DNA of 64,000 nt from positions 434,001 through 498,000 of the forward strand of contig NZ_WIQM01000008.1 of assembly GCF_015732185.1 (NCBI RefSeq), read 5' to 3'. Shown here in pieces: positions 18,148-27,636 of this stretch. Origin of the DNA: Pectinatus haikarae. Lineage in GTDB: Bacteria > Bacillota > Negativicutes > Selenomonadales > Selenomonadaceae. A program made the translations under genes and the position numbers. The notes under the pieces were generated by a model, which was not told where the DNA came from, made no database searches, and saw nothing but the letters and a program-made list of their open reading frames with translations. Position 1 is the stretch's first letter. Each line of letters begins with the position of its first letter.

Positions 18148-18834
18148 ATGAAGCTTGTAACTGTCTCGGGACCACCCTCTTCAGGGAAAACAGCAGTCAT
18201 TCTGCAATTGATAGAAAGACTGAAACAGGATGAGTCAACTGCGGGAGCGGTCAAGTTTGACTGTCTGACCACTTTTGATAAAGCGGCTTATGTTTCTTCT
18301 GATGTGCCTGTACAAATAGGGTTGTCGGGGAAATTCTGTCCGGACCATTTTTATATCAGCAATATAGAAAAATGTGTTCAATGGGGCATAAAAAATAAGT
18401 TCGATTATTTGTTTACCGAAAGCGCGGGACTTTGCAACAGATGTTCTCCTCATGTGCAAGGGGTTTTGGCGATTTGCGTGATCGACAGCCTTGCCGGAGT
18501 ACATACTCCCCGAAAAATCGGACCGATGCTAAAATATGCTGATATTATAGTGATAACAAAGGGGGATATAGTTTCACAGGCAGAGCGGGAAGTATTTATG
18601 TTTAATGTGCTTCAGGCCAATGCCAAAGCTCATGTGATTTTCATAAACGGAATCACAGGCCAGGGGGCGTTCATGTTAAGGAAACATGTACAGACGGCAA
18701 GAGAAGTAGTATCCTTGCAGGATTATCGGCTGCGGTTTACAACACCGGCAGCAGTATGTTCTTATTGCACGGGCGAAACTCATATTGGCGACAATTATCA
18801 GATGGGCATGATGAAAACGATGGAATTCAGGTGA
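18148..18834 (+). CDS. P-loop GTPase of the HypB/CobW/UreG type with Cys motifs
   Basis: A 228-residue SIMIBI-type NTPase. The P-loop is at residues 8-15 (GPPSSGKT), the probable G4 base-specificity motif is TKGD (137-140), and G5-like INGITGQG follows. Notable cysteines: C39, C64, C96 and C99 (CNRCSPH) and C204/C207 (CSYC), followed by a His. Such patterns occur in metal-insertion GTPases, but no orthologue with known function is recognised. It starts after GTGAGG and ends 5 bases before a TMD-less ABC ATPase; a DUF364 protein follows. This suggests a cofactor or metal-delivery role; inference only. Confidence 0.75.
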   Translation: MKLVTVSGPPSSGKTAVILQLIERLKQDESTAGAVKFDCLTTFDKAAYVSSDVPVQIGLSGKFCPDHFYISNIEKCVQWGIKNKFDYLFTESAGLCNRCSPHVQGVLAICVIDSLAGVHTPRKIGPMLKYADIIVITKGDIVSQAEREVFMFNVLQANAKAHVIFINGITGQGAFMLRKHVQTAREVVSLQDYRLRFTTPAAVCSYCTGETHIGDNYQMGMMKTMEFR

Positions 18835-18839
18835 TACTG

Positions 18840-19862
18840 ATGGAGCAGGAAGAGTTCATAAAAAAGAGCAGCATTCTCGAAGTAAAAAAACAATATCCCC
18901 AGGCGCAGGATTTTCTTGAAAATATAGGACTGCAAAATCTGCCCGAAGACCTGTCCTTGGATGAGGCATTGCTGACAGTGCCGGAAGATGATCTGGCCCA
19001 GTTCGATCTGACGAGAAAAAGTCTGCCGGAGCAGTTGATCGAATTTATCAATACTATCAGAAAAATAAAGGGCACTTGCACACAAGTGAAAAACCTGACA
19101 ATAATAGGCGGTGAAAATAAAAACAGACAGAAGGAAAAAATAACATTGACTGTTAAGGCAGGCGAAATTATCAGTATAGTCGGCCCTACTGGTTCGGGGA
19201 AAAGCTGTCTTTTAGCAGATGTTGAGTGCCTGGCACAGGGGGATACTCCGTCAAAACGGTGTATCATGATCAATGGCGGACGGCTTAGTGATGAGGAGCG
19301 GTTTAATTTAGGGAATCGGCTGGTAGCACAATTGTCACAAAATATGAATTTTGTTATGGATGTGAGCGTGGCGGACTTTCTTTCGATGCACGCCAAAATT
19401 CGTTTGGTCAAAGATGAGCAGGCGGTGGTGAAAAAATGTTTTGATACGGCCAATAAGCTCGCCGGTGAGAAATTTTCAGATGATACCAAGGTGACTCAGC
19501 TGTCCGGCGGTCAGTCCAGAGCATTGATGATTGCTGATGCCGCCTATATAAGTTCATCGCCCATCGTATTGATAGATGAAATAGAAAATGCTGGTGTTGA
19601 CCGTCAGGAAGCTATAAAATGTCTGGCACGAAGCGAAAAGATCGTTATACTTTCAACACATGATCCCCTGCTGGCATTGGGGGCCGATAAGCGTATTGTC
19701 ATAAAGAACGGTGGAATGGATAAAATCATAACTACGACCGATACAGAGAAAAAATGCAGGAATACCATAAAACATTTGGATGATACATTATTGGATATCA
19801 GAAACCGTCTGCGCAGAGGAGAACTGATAGAAAATATCGATGAATTAAGGAACAATATTTAA
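18840..19862 (+). CDS. Soluble ABC ATPase with N-terminal DUF1858-like domain
   Basis: 340 residues from ATG 18840 (AGGTGA upstream; an upstream in-frame ATG at 18756 would overlap the previous gene by 79 bases and is rejected). The N-terminal 75 residues (SSILEVKKQYPQAQDFLENIG, shown in part: PQAQDFLENIG) resemble DUF1858-type domains. The ABC core has Walker A GPTGSGKS (115-122), signature LSGGQS (221-226), Walker B VLIDE (243-247) and H-loop STHD (His about 274). No membrane domain is fused or adjacent, so it is not an ordinary transporter. TMD-less ABC ATPases are known in metalloenzyme activation (for example methyl-CoM reductase component A2); the parallel is inference. Confidence 0.8.
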   Translation: MEQEEFIKKSSILEVKKQYPQAQDFLENIGLQNLPEDLSLDEALLTVPEDDLAQFDLTRKSLPEQLIEFINTIRKIKGTCTQVKNLTIIGGENKNRQKEKITLTVKAGEIISIVGPTGSGKSCLLADVECLAQGDTPSKRCIMINGGRLSDEERFNLGNRLVAQLSQNMNFVMDVSVADFLSMHAKIRLVKDEQAVVKKCFDTANKLAGEKFSDDTKVTQLSGGQSRALMIADAAYISSSPIVLIDEIENAGVDRQEAIKCLARSEKIVILSTHDPLLALGADKRIVIKNGGMDKIITTTDTEKKCRNTIKHLDDTLLDIRNRLRRGELIENIDELRNNI

Positions 19863-19898
19863 AAACGTTGATTATTATGAGAGGACCGGGAATAATTT

Positions 19899-20666
19899 AT
19901 GTGGGAAATTTATGACCAATTGATAAACGCGATACCGGACGGCTTAGCCGTAGAGTATGTTGTGGCAGGAACGTATCATGTGTGTGTCAGAAGCGAATTG
20001 GGAATGGGGCTGGCACCGCTCCTGCCGGGAGATATGCGCAGTGAACGTTACCCGCGGGAAATAGGGATGCCCTTGAAAAAATTGGCCGAAGCAGTTAAGT
20101 CATGGAATTTTATAGAGGCTTCAATCGGACATGCCGCATTAAACGCATATTATAATGCAATTCCCGTTGCCGGAAAGAACGGGATAGACTTCGGCAACGG
20201 GCGCCACGGTGAAGACCGCTTGAAGGATCCTTTTATTGCTTACCAAAATGCCATAAAGGGCAAAAAAGTAGCAGTGATCGGTCATTTCCATTATTTGGAT
20301 AAATTATTTGCACCAGTATGTGATCTTTCTATAATTGAGAGAACACAGCAGGAAGGAGACTATCCGCTGGAGGCAGCCGAATATATTTTGCCGCAGAGTG
20401 ATTTTGTGATAATTCCCTGTTCGTCAATTGCTTATAAAACATTGCCGCGTTATTTGGAACTTGCTGAAAATGCTTATGTAATTATGGTGGGATGTTCGAC
20501 GACATTGTCTCCGGTGCTGTTTGAAAGAGGGATTGACGATCTGTCAGGTCTGGTAGTCAGTGATGAAGAAAAGGCAAAAAATATTATCAGCGGAAATATA
20601 AAAGGCAATATTCATTTGGCTGCACAAAAAGTAAGCATGAAAAAAACTCTGTTTTTTAAACAATGA
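19899..20666 (+). CDS. DUF364/DUF4213 protein (putative metal-chelation domain)
   Basis: 255 residues. The N-terminal part (about 1-110) resembles DUF4213, an enolase-N-terminal-like fold. The C-terminal part (about 120-240) is DUF364-like, with KVAVIGHFHYLDKL, DFVIIPCSSIAYKTLPRYLELA and VGCSTTLSPVLFERGIDDLSG. DUF364 has been described as a putative heavy-metal chelation domain on structural grounds, and in other genomes such genes occur near metal uptake or cofactor genes. Third gene of the triad (36 bases after the ABC ATPase), started by ATG after GAGAGGACCGGG. Confidence 0.8.
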   Translation: MWEIYDQLINAIPDGLAVEYVVAGTYHVCVRSELGMGLAPLLPGDMRSERYPREIGMPLKKLAEAVKSWNFIEASIGHAALNAYYNAIPVAGKNGIDFGNGRHGEDRLKDPFIAYQNAIKGKKVAVIGHFHYLDKLFAPVCDLSIIERTQQEGDYPLEAAEYILPQSDFVIIPCSSIAYKTLPRYLELAENAYVIMVGCSTTLSPVLFERGIDDLSGLVVSDEEKAKNIISGNIKGNIHLAAQKVSMKKTLFFKQ

Positions 20667-20772
20667 AATATGAATTTTAAAAATTCACGTTGACCGTATC
20701 TTGGGATGATACAATTTACGCAGTAAATATTTTTATCTGCAATATAGAACAGGTTTGCAAAGGAGACGGATC

Positions 20773-21468
20773 ATGTCAATATTTTCTGTATTGATTGTTG
20801 ATGATGATGAAAAATTGGTCAAATTGCTGAAAGCTTATTTTGACAGGGAAGACTTTATTACATATACTGCCGAAGACGGACTTTCAGCTTTACAGGCAGT
20901 GAAGGATAAAAGCCCCAGTGTCATTATTCTTGATCTGATGCTGCCGGGCATGAGCGGCTGGGATGTATGCAAACAAGTAAGGCGTGATAATGACACTCCT
21001 ATTCTCATGCTTACTGCCAGAGACGAAGAAAGTGATCGATTGATCGGTCTGGAGATTGGCGCGGATGATTATGTAACTAAGCCGTTCAGCCCGCGTGAAG
21101 TGGTTGCCAGAGTGAAGGCGATTTTAAGACGTGTTGGCAATAGCGTTGTAAACAGAAGAATTTTGAAGATGGATAATATTACTATTGATCCTGAACGCCA
21201 TCAGGTATTTAATGGGGGTCTTCCGGTAGAACTCACTCCCACTGAATTTAAATTATTGGAGTTGTTGGCTGGCAATCCCGGGAAAGTTTTTACCAGACTG
21301 CAAATTGTCGAACAAACACAAGGTTATATGTTTGACGGATATGAGCGGACTATTGACACTCATATTAAAAATCTGCGTCGTAAACTGGAAGCTGATCCAA
21401 AAAATCCGCGCTATTTGCAGACCGTATATGGTATTGGCTATAAGTTTAATGGCGGCAGTAATGAGTAG
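20773..21468 (+). CDS. OmpR-family response regulator
   Basis: Receiver with VDDDEK, phospho-acceptor D54 (IILDLMLPGMSG), LTARDEE and TKPFSPREVVARV, then a winged-helix domain (PTEFKLLELLAGNPGKVF, RTIDTHIKNLRRKLE, TVYGIGYKF). Start is ATG 20773 after AGGAGACGG rather than TTG 20755. It overlaps the downstream kinase gene by 8 bases. The sequence type is close to CssR/BaeR-like regulators; targets are unknown. It follows the DUF364 gene by about 100 bases and may regulate its neighbours. Confidence 0.93.
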   Translation: MSIFSVLIVDDDEKLVKLLKAYFDREDFITYTAEDGLSALQAVKDKSPSVIILDLMLPGMSGWDVCKQVRRDNDTPILMLTARDEESDRLIGLEIGADDYVTKPFSPREVVARVKAILRRVGNSVVNRRILKMDNITIDPERHQVFNGGLPVELTPTEFKLLELLAGNPGKVFTRLQIVEQTQGYMFDGYERTIDTHIKNLRRKLEADPKNPRYLQTVYGIGYKFNGGSNE

Positions 21469-22600
21469 GTTTAATAGTATCACCGTACGGATTACGGGAC
21501 TTACCTTTGTAGCCATTGCAGTCACCGTTTTTGTGCTTATTTATCTGGCGGATGTGCAAATGGAGGAACAGTTCAAGGAATATTTGATAGTGCAGCAAAT
21601 ACAAATGCAGGGCGGAAATATGTATGACAGCGAGCATACGATGGCGCTGGTTATGGGACCGACTGAAAAAACTTTTCTGATGTCAGTTCATAATTCATTG
21701 TTCTGGGTAGGGCTGATAATGCTGCTGCTCGGATTGTTGGTAAGTTATCTGCTGGCAAGAAGTATTACTGTTCCTCTTAAAAATCTCGGGCAGGCCGCCA
21801 AGGAAGTAAAAAAAGGCACTTTTGGCAAAACCGTATCAGTCAGGACTAATGATGAGGTCGGTGAATTGGCAGATATTTTTAATCAAATGTCGCAGACACT
21901 GGCAGATAATACCAGACTTAAAAAGCAGCTGCTTGCTAATGTTGCGCATGAGCTCAGGACTCCTCTGGCAGTTATTCAAGGAAATATTGAGGGAATGCTC
22001 GACGGTGTTGTTGAGCCCAGTAAAGATCAGCTTCGTTCGCTGTATGAAGAAGCCATACGTTTGAATCGTCTTATAAGGGATTTGCGGGATCTGTCACTTG
22101 CTGAAGTTCATCAACTGACACTGGAAAAATCTCCTGCCGATATAAATAATCTGATCAACCGATTGATTGCTTCGCTGAAACCGCTGAGTAATAAAAAAAA
22201 TATAATAATCAACTTTACTAATGGTAAGGAAAAGCTGCCTGATATTTTGGTGGATCGGGATCGTATCAGCCAGGTCTTTTATAATGTTATTGTCAACGCT
22301 GTCAGATATTCACCGGAATGCAGCACTATACAGATAAAAACGGCTCTCCTGAATAAACAGGAGGGCCGTTGGGTAAAAATTTCCATAGCTGATAACGGAA
22401 CAGGTATATCAAAAGAAGATCTGCCACATGTGTTTGATCATTTTTATCGCGGCGATAAATCCAGAGACAGAAAGAGCGGAGGTTCCGGTCTCGGACTGGC
22501 AATAGTCAGACAACTGATCGAAAATCACGGCGGGAAAATAGAAGTGACCAGTACGATAGGCATGGGAACGACATTTAATATATTACTGCCGTTAAATTGA
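21461..22600 (+). CDS. Sensor histidine kinase, partner of the preceding regulator
   Basis: A 379-residue kinase. TM1 is about residues 10-30 and TM2 about 80-98, with a short 45-residue extracytoplasmic loop, then HAMP (about 99-152). H-box VAHELRTPLAVIQG gives His163; N-box NVIVNAVRYSPE; G-boxes DNGTGISKEDLPHVFDHFYRG and GSGLGLAIVRQL. ATG 21461 sits inside the last codons of the regulator gene, so translation is coupled. The short sensor loop suggests sensing within or near the membrane. Confidence 0.93.
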   Translation: MSRFNSITVRITGLTFVAIAVTVFVLIYLADVQMEEQFKEYLIVQQIQMQGGNMYDSEHTMALVMGPTEKTFLMSVHNSLFWVGLIMLLLGLLVSYLLARSITVPLKNLGQAAKEVKKGTFGKTVSVRTNDEVGELADIFNQMSQTLADNTRLKKQLLANVAHELRTPLAVIQGNIEGMLDGVVEPSKDQLRSLYEEAIRLNRLIRDLRDLSLAEVHQLTLEKSPADINNLINRLIASLKPLSNKKNIIINFTNGKEKLPDILVDRDRISQVFYNVIVNAVRYSPECSTIQIKTALLNKQEGRWVKISIADNGTGISKEDLPHVFDHFYRGDKSRDRKSGGSGLGLAIVRQLIENHGGKIEVTSTIGMGTTFNILLPLN

Positions 22601-22666
22601 CACAAGGACTATTTGTTTGCTGTGCCGCAACCTAAAGGGGCTGTCGGAATAATGCATTTTGGCAAT

Positions 22667-24031
22667 TCATCGGCCGGTTTCTTCGGCTTCTATTTCCTCC
22701 AAAGTACGGCCTCGTGTTTCAGGCACACGTATTTTCACAAAAAGCACTCCCAACATGCATATGACACCGAAAATTGCGAAGACGACTTCCTGTGGCATAG
22801 ACGCAGTCATGATAGGGAATAATAAGCCTACAAGCCATGAACCGATCCAGTTAAAAGATGAAGCCAGGCCTGCTGCTCGTCCGCGAACAGACAGAGGGAA
22901 TATCTCACCGACGATTACCCAGGTTATAGGAGCCCATGTAGCGGAATAAAAAGCAACGTAGATGCACAGAAAAAATACTATCATCATAGAGCTGGTGCCG
23001 GGTATCAGCCAATTTATAACTGCTGGCAGGATAAAAGACAGCCCCATGATGAAACCGGCTACCATCAAAAGTGTGCGTCTGTTAAATTTTTCTGCGATCC
23101 ATATATATACTAACGAACCCAGCACAAGGATCAAGCCTTGAATTATCGGCCACATTAATTCGTTGGTTGCCGCGCTTCCGGTAGCTTTTTCTACAATCAG
23201 AGGAATATAGTAAAAAATAGCATTAGCTCCTTGGAATTGCTGGAAGGCAGCGACACCGACACCGGCAATGATCAAATAGCGATATTTACTGTTTAGCAAG
23301 CTTGCCCAGCTGACTTGATGTGCTGCTTGATTTTCTTTTGCAGCGGTTTCTTTTATGTCATTCAGTTCAGCTTCGATTTCATTTTGCGGACGGACATAAC
23401 TCAATACTCTGCGGGCCTCATCATAATGGCCGTTTTTAATCAAGTAGCGCGGTGATTCCGGCAAACGCAGCACACCAAAAAATAAAATGATAGCGGGAAG
23501 GCAGGCAAAACCAAGCATTAATCGCCATGACATTTCCCCGGGGAGATCTTTCAATAAAAAATCCACAACATATGAAACAAGCATCCCTGAAACGATCATG
23601 GTCTGATTGATACCGGAAAGACGGCCGCGCAGCTTTGCCGGTGCCAGTTCAGAAATATATGCTGGTACTAATGCTGAAGCGGCGCCTACGCCAAGTCCTA
23701 AGAAAGCGCGAACTATTATCATATAAGTTTGACCGTTATCAGGAGCGATACCTGACAGTAATGCGAAAATAGCAAATAATATTGCTGAAATCAAAATCAT
23801 TCTGCGTCGTCCGAGTTTATCAGCAAGCTGTCCTGCCAAAGCTCCGCCAAAAATTGCGCCAAACATAACAGCTGAAGTGATCCATCCTATGGTAGACGCG
23901 TTTGTAAGCTGCCAATCATGGGTCAGAAAAGGCAGTGCTCCTGTCATGACGCCGATGTCGTAACCAAAGAGAATCCCGCCAAAAGCCCCAAAGAAATAAA
24001 TATAACTGCTGGATATTTTCTTCTCTTCCAA
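22667..24031 (-). CDS. araE: Sugar/H+ symporter of the MFS sugar-porter family, probably AraE
   Basis: 454 residues, about 12 transmembrane segments. Sugar-porter landmarks: FGYDIGVMTGAL in TM1, DKLGRRRMI after TM2, PESPRYLIKNG between TM6 and the central loop, IAEKFNRRTLL, and PETRGRTLEEIE at the end. The subfamily covers AraE, XylE and GalP; L-arabinose is inferred because araA, araB and araR lie directly upstream on the same strand. The gap to araA is 157 bases and holds a perfect 14-bp hairpin. Confidence 0.85.
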   Translation of the reverse strand: MEEKKISSSYIYFFGAFGGILFGYDIGVMTGALPFLTHDWQLTNASTIGWITSAVMFGAIFGGALAGQLADKLGRRRMILISAILFAIFALLSGIAPDNGQTYMIIVRAFLGLGVGAASALVPAYISELAPAKLRGRLSGINQTMIVSGMLVSYVVDFLLKDLPGEMSWRLMLGFACLPAIILFFGVLRLPESPRYLIKNGHYDEARRVLSYVRPQNEIEAELNDIKETAAKENQAAHQVSWASLLNSKYRYLIIAGVGVAAFQQFQGANAIFYYIPLIVEKATGSAATNELMWPIIQGLILVLGSLVYIWIAEKFNRRTLLMVAGFIMGLSFILPAVINWLIPGTSSMMIVFFLCIYVAFYSATWAPITWVIVGEIFPLSVRGRAAGLASSFNWIGSWLVGLLFPIMTASMPQEVVFAIFGVICMLGVLFVKIRVPETRGRTLEEIEAEETGR

Positions 24032-24073
24032 ATTTTTGCACCTCTCTATTAATTAAGAAAAAATCAGAATAGC

Positions 24074-24106
24074 AGGGATATTATTTTAAATCAAAATAAT
24101 ATCCCT
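24074..24106 (-). other. 14-bp perfect hairpin in the araA-araE gap
   Basis: AGGGATATTATTTT (24074-24087) and its exact complement (24093-24106) with a 5-base loop. There is no T-run, so RNA stabilisation, processing or partial attenuation is more likely than termination. Confidence 0.5.
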
Positions 24107-24188
24107 TGATATATCTGCATAACGGCTTCAATTGTAAATACCAAACCACATTTATAATGTTTCTGCATAGTAACGGTGACAGAAAACT

Positions 24189-25613
24189 TTATTCAATTAC
24201 AATTGATTCAATCCCAAACATTTTGGCCAAATCGTCTATTTGATTTTCTGTTAAGGCAAAGGAAAATACAGAATGGTGTCCGCCGCCGTTTTCGATCCAT
24301 TTGATAGAACCTTTTTTCAGACCCGCCTTTGGTGTCCATAATTGTTTTGCTACTGGCAGATGGGGTGTTTCTGCTTCCGGTTTATTGGCATTTACCGGAT
24401 AGCTGAGCAGTTTAAAACCATTGGCAAAGTGGGAGAGTGTCACATCAATAGCATCTCCTTCAGATCCTGTGAATACAAGACGTGCCGGAGCTTCTTTTCC
24501 GCCGATATCAAGCGGATGAACCTCAACACGTGGTTTTTCGCTGGCTATGGAAGGATCTACTTCCAGCATATGCGCTCCTAAAATTGCCTCATGTCCCTTG
24601 CGCAGATCCAGCGTGTAGTCTTCCATAAAGGCAGTGTTCTTGTTATGTGCCATGATTTTCAGTAATCTGCTCAATCCTGCGGACTTGCCGTCTCCTTCAG
24701 CACCGAATCCATACCCATCGCGCATTAACAGCTGAGTAGCCAAACCCGGCAGCTGTGCCAGTCCGTGTAAATCTTCAAAATTAGTGGTAAAAGCTGTATA
24801 GCCGCCCCGTTCCAAAAATCTTTTTATACCCAGATATTCTTTTAGTTGAACACGTACCGAATGTTCAAATTCAGCTGCACTGTTATTGCCCTGCACAAGT
24901 GTGTAATGCTTTTGCAGATCGTGGTATTCTTTGTCAACCGCGCTGTCCTCGACTTTGTCGATTTCTTCCACCAGATCGCCCACGCCATAATAATCAACTG
25001 TCCATCCCAGTACGATCTGTGCTTCTACTTTATCAAGCTCAGTAACGGCGACATTACGCATTGTATCACCGAAGCGGCATATTTTGATTTTGAAACTTTC
25101 GTTATAAGCAACAGCAACGTCTTCCCAGCGTGCTATTTCATCCTGAATATCCGTATCGCCCCAATATCCATAAACAATTTTATTATTTTTGTGCAGCCGG
25201 GCATTAATATATCCATATTCACGATCCCCGTGGGCACTCTGGTTCAAATTCATATAGTCAAAATCGATAGTGTCATAAGGGATTTTATTTAAATATTGGG
25301 TGGCTAAATGCAGTAATGGTTTTTGAAGCAGTTTTGTACCGCGAATCCAGTTTTTGGCTGGTGAAAAGGTATGCATCCAGGTAATGACACCCGCGACGGC
25401 ATCATTGTAGTTTACTTCTTTCATAAATTCTGTAATACCATCAGCAGTTGTCATAACATCCTTGAAAACTATTTTATAAGGCAGTTTACCGCTTTCGTTC
25501 AATTTATCCACTACAACCTGAGCATCTTCAGCAACCTGCCTTAACTGTTCTTCCCCATAAAGAAATTGACTGCCGGTAACAAACCAAAATTCATACTTAT
25601 TGACTGATAACAT
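24189..25613 (-). CDS. araA: L-arabinose isomerase
   Basis: Cytoplasmic Mn-dependent isomerase converting L-arabinose to L-ribulose. The 474 residues are in the family range (about 470-500). Family landmarks: [19 protein letters not shown] at the start, [35 protein letters not shown] with the metal-binding Glu, and a [13 protein letters not shown] block with metal-binding histidine. ATG follows AAGGAGTAATG-type spacing. It lies between araB (upstream) and araE (downstream). Confidence 0.95.
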   Translation of the reverse strand: MLSVNKYEFWFVTGSQFLYGEEQLRQVAEDAQVVVDKLNESGKLPYKIVFKDVMTTADGITEFMKEVNYNDAVAGVITWMHTFSPAKNWIRGTKLLQKPLLHLATQYLNKIPYDTIDFDYMNLNQSAHGDREYGYINARLHKNNKIVYGYWGDTDIQDEIARWEDVAVAYNESFKIKICRFGDTMRNVAVTELDKVEAQIVLGWTVDYYGVGDLVEEIDKVEDSAVDKEYHDLQKHYTLVQGNNSAAEFEHSVRVQLKEYLGIKRFLERGGYTAFTTNFEDLHGLAQLPGLATQLLMRDGYGFGAEGDGKSAGLSRLLKIMAHNKNTAFMEDYTLDLRKGHEAILGAHMLEVDPSIASEKPRVEVHPLDIGGKEAPARLVFTGSEGDAIDVTLSHFANGFKLLSYPVNANKPEAETPHLPVAKQLWTPKAGLKKGSIKWIENGGGHHSVFSFALTENQIDDLAKMFGIESIVIE

Positions 25614-25774
25614 TTTTCATTACTCCTTCTGTAGAAATATTAGATAATATTTCTTAAATTAAAAATTTTCAACTTATTATTTTTTGAGACAATGCTGTTA
25701 CCTGCCTATATATGAAGACAGGCCGGTTAAGACAAAATTGATGTCCTGCATTGCTCAATTAATACGCAAATTTT

Positions 25775-27394
25775 TCATGAAACAGGATTCTGTTGTTTTT
25801 CGGTAAGCATATCAACAGCATGGTGTTCTATGGACAGGCCGGCTCTGTAAAGATCGATAAATTGCTTACAGCCTGCAACACCCATAGGTTCGGGATTCAA
25901 TGTCAGCGTTTCCGGGTTTTCAAAAACTTTTTGATCCAGGAAATCTTCTAACCTCAAATCATTTTTTTTCACATAGGCAGCGAGCACTGCCATACCCCAC
26001 GGGCCTCCCTGACTCGCTGTTTTCATGACAGTGATAGGGGTGTTAAGTGCGTTGGCCAATGTCTGCTGGGCAATTATTGGCGTTTTAAATAAACCGCCCT
26101 GTGCTATGAGTACTTCTGTTCGAATCTGTTCTTCGTTTGTCAAAATATCCATGCCTATTTTCAGGGGAGCGAAGGCGGCATAAAGCTGTGTCAATATAAA
26201 ATTAGCCAAATTAAATTCACAATTGGCTGTTCTGACAAATAAGGGGCGTCCAGATGGCATTTTCGTAATATTTTCACCGGACAGATAACTGTAATTTACA
26301 AGGCCGCCAGCGTCAGGCCTGGCTTTAGCCGCCACAAGAAATAATGCCTCATATAATTTATCGGCCTGAAGTTCTATACCTAATCTGCCGGCAAATTGTT
26401 TAAAAATGTCTGCCCATGCATTAATATCTGAGGAACAATTGTTAGTATGAACCATTGCTACAGGCGAACCATCCGGCGTCATTACAATATCAATATCCCG
26501 ATGAACTTTTTTAAGTGGTTTATCCAGAACAACCATTGAAAAAGCGGAAGTACCCACTGAAATATTGCCTGTTTTTTTGCGGACGCTGTTGGTGGCTACC
26601 ATTCCTGTACCAGCATCTCCTTCGGGCGGAGCCATTACACTGCCGGCTGTAAGTGTTCCCTTCTCATCCAGCAGACGAGCACCTTCTTCGGTCAGATAAC
26701 CTGCGGGCTGGCCCGCTTTCAGCACTTTGGGCAAAATACTCCTTATATTCCAGGTATACGTTTTCACTTGTTCCAATTGACTGAACATTCCTAAGAATAC
26801 TGCATCGTAGTCACCGGTCTGTTCATCAATAGGAAACGCACCTGAGGCGTCACCGATGCCAAGAAATTTTTCACCGGAAAGCCGCCAATGCACATAACCC
26901 GCTAAAGTTGTCATAAAATCGATGCTGTCGACATGAGCTTCCTTGTTTAATATAGCCTGATATAAATGTGCGATGCACCAGCGCTGCGGGATATTAAAAT
27001 CAAATAGATCCGTAAGTGCATCCGTAGCAGCTTCCGTCAAATTATTTCGCCATGTCCTGAAAGGGGTCAATAAATCACCGCTGTTTGAAAAAACCAGGTA
27101 GCCATGCATCATTGCACTGACTCCGATAGAACCTATATTGATCAATGGCTGATGATATTTACTGTAGACATCAGCCGCCAATTGCTTATAGCTCTCTCTT
27201 ATTCCATCCCAAACCTGCTGCAGCGGATAGGTCCATACACCATCTTTATACTGATTTTCCCACACATAATATCCTGAAGCTATAGTGTTAAAATCATCTG
27301 TAATCAAAACTGATTTGATTTGGGTGGAGCCAAGCTCGATTCCCAACGAAATGTGCCCGTCTTTTATTGCACGAGAAGTTTCGATCAAATTCAT
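25775..27394 (-). CDS. araB: L-ribulokinase-type FGGY kinase
   Basis: 539-residue FGGY-family carbohydrate kinase. N-terminal phosphate motif LGIELGSTQIKSVLI; ADENOSINE-site GNISVGTSAFSM; C-terminal EVLIAQGGLFKTPIIAQQTLANALNTPI. It belongs to the Firmicute ATPase branch annotated as ribulokinase/xylulokinase; the ribulokinase call rests on its place before araA. Start is ATG 27394 after GGAGGTG; a longer frame to 27424 contains that ribosome site and is rejected. It phosphorylates L-ribulose to L-ribulose-5-phosphate for AraD. Confidence 0.85.
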   Translation of the reverse strand: MNLIETSRAIKDGHISLGIELGSTQIKSVLITDDFNTIASGYYVWENQYKDGVWTYPLQQVWDGIRESYKQLAADVYSKYHQPLINIGSIGVSAMMHGYLVFSNSGDLLTPFRTWRNNLTEAATDALTDLFDFNIPQRWCIAHLYQAILNKEAHVDSIDFMTTLAGYVHWRLSGEKFLGIGDASGAFPIDEQTGDYDAVFLGMFSQLEQVKTYTWNIRSILPKVLKAGQPAGYLTEEGARLLDEKGTLTAGSVMAPPEGDAGTGMVATNSVRKKTGNISVGTSAFSMVVLDKPLKKVHRDIDIVMTPDGSPVAMVHTNNCSSDINAWADIFKQFAGRLGIELQADKLYEALFLVAAKARPDAGGLVNYSYLSGENITKMPSGRPLFVRTANCEFNLANFILTQLYAAFAPLKIGMDILTNEEQIRTEVLIAQGGLFKTPIIAQQTLANALNTPITVMKTASQGGPWGMAVLAAYVKKNDLRLEDFLDQKVFENPETLTLNPEPMGVAGCKQFIDLYRAGLSIEHHAVDMLTEKQQNPVS

Positions 27395-27414
27395 TGAAGA
27401 TATACACCTCCTTA

Positions 27415-27462
27415 TAATTATCATACAACTTTATTTATATAATACAACTTATGCACCAGGAT
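27415..27462 (-). promoter_or_regulatory. Repeated TTGTAT half sites upstream of araB
   Basis: On the minus strand AGTTGTAT occurs twice about 21 bases apart, just before the araB ribosome site. AraR operators in Bacillus contain TTGTAC-like half sites, so these are candidate AraR contacts. Weak evidence. Confidence 0.3.
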
Positions 27463-27597
27463 GTAAATAAGATAATTGAAAATATTATTAAAAATTTTTT
27501 CACTATTAAAAACACTTTCACTTTTCTAAGCATATCAGAATACAAATTATTTAAAGCAATGATAATAAATTGACACTTATCGACAAAAAAACCAAAT

Positions 27598-27636
27598 AAA
27601 AACGACCTGCCAGTGAAACTGACAAGCCGTTTTTCA
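27598..27636 (-). terminator. Terminator of araR
   Basis: An imperfect stem flanked by AAAACG and CGTTTTT lies just after the araR stop on the minus strand, with TTTTTATTT following. Confidence 0.55.

Noticed and set aside
18756-18839. Upstream start of the ABC ATPase
   Set aside because: It would overlap the GTPase gene by 79 bases and lacks a ribosome site; ATG 18840 has AGGTGA.
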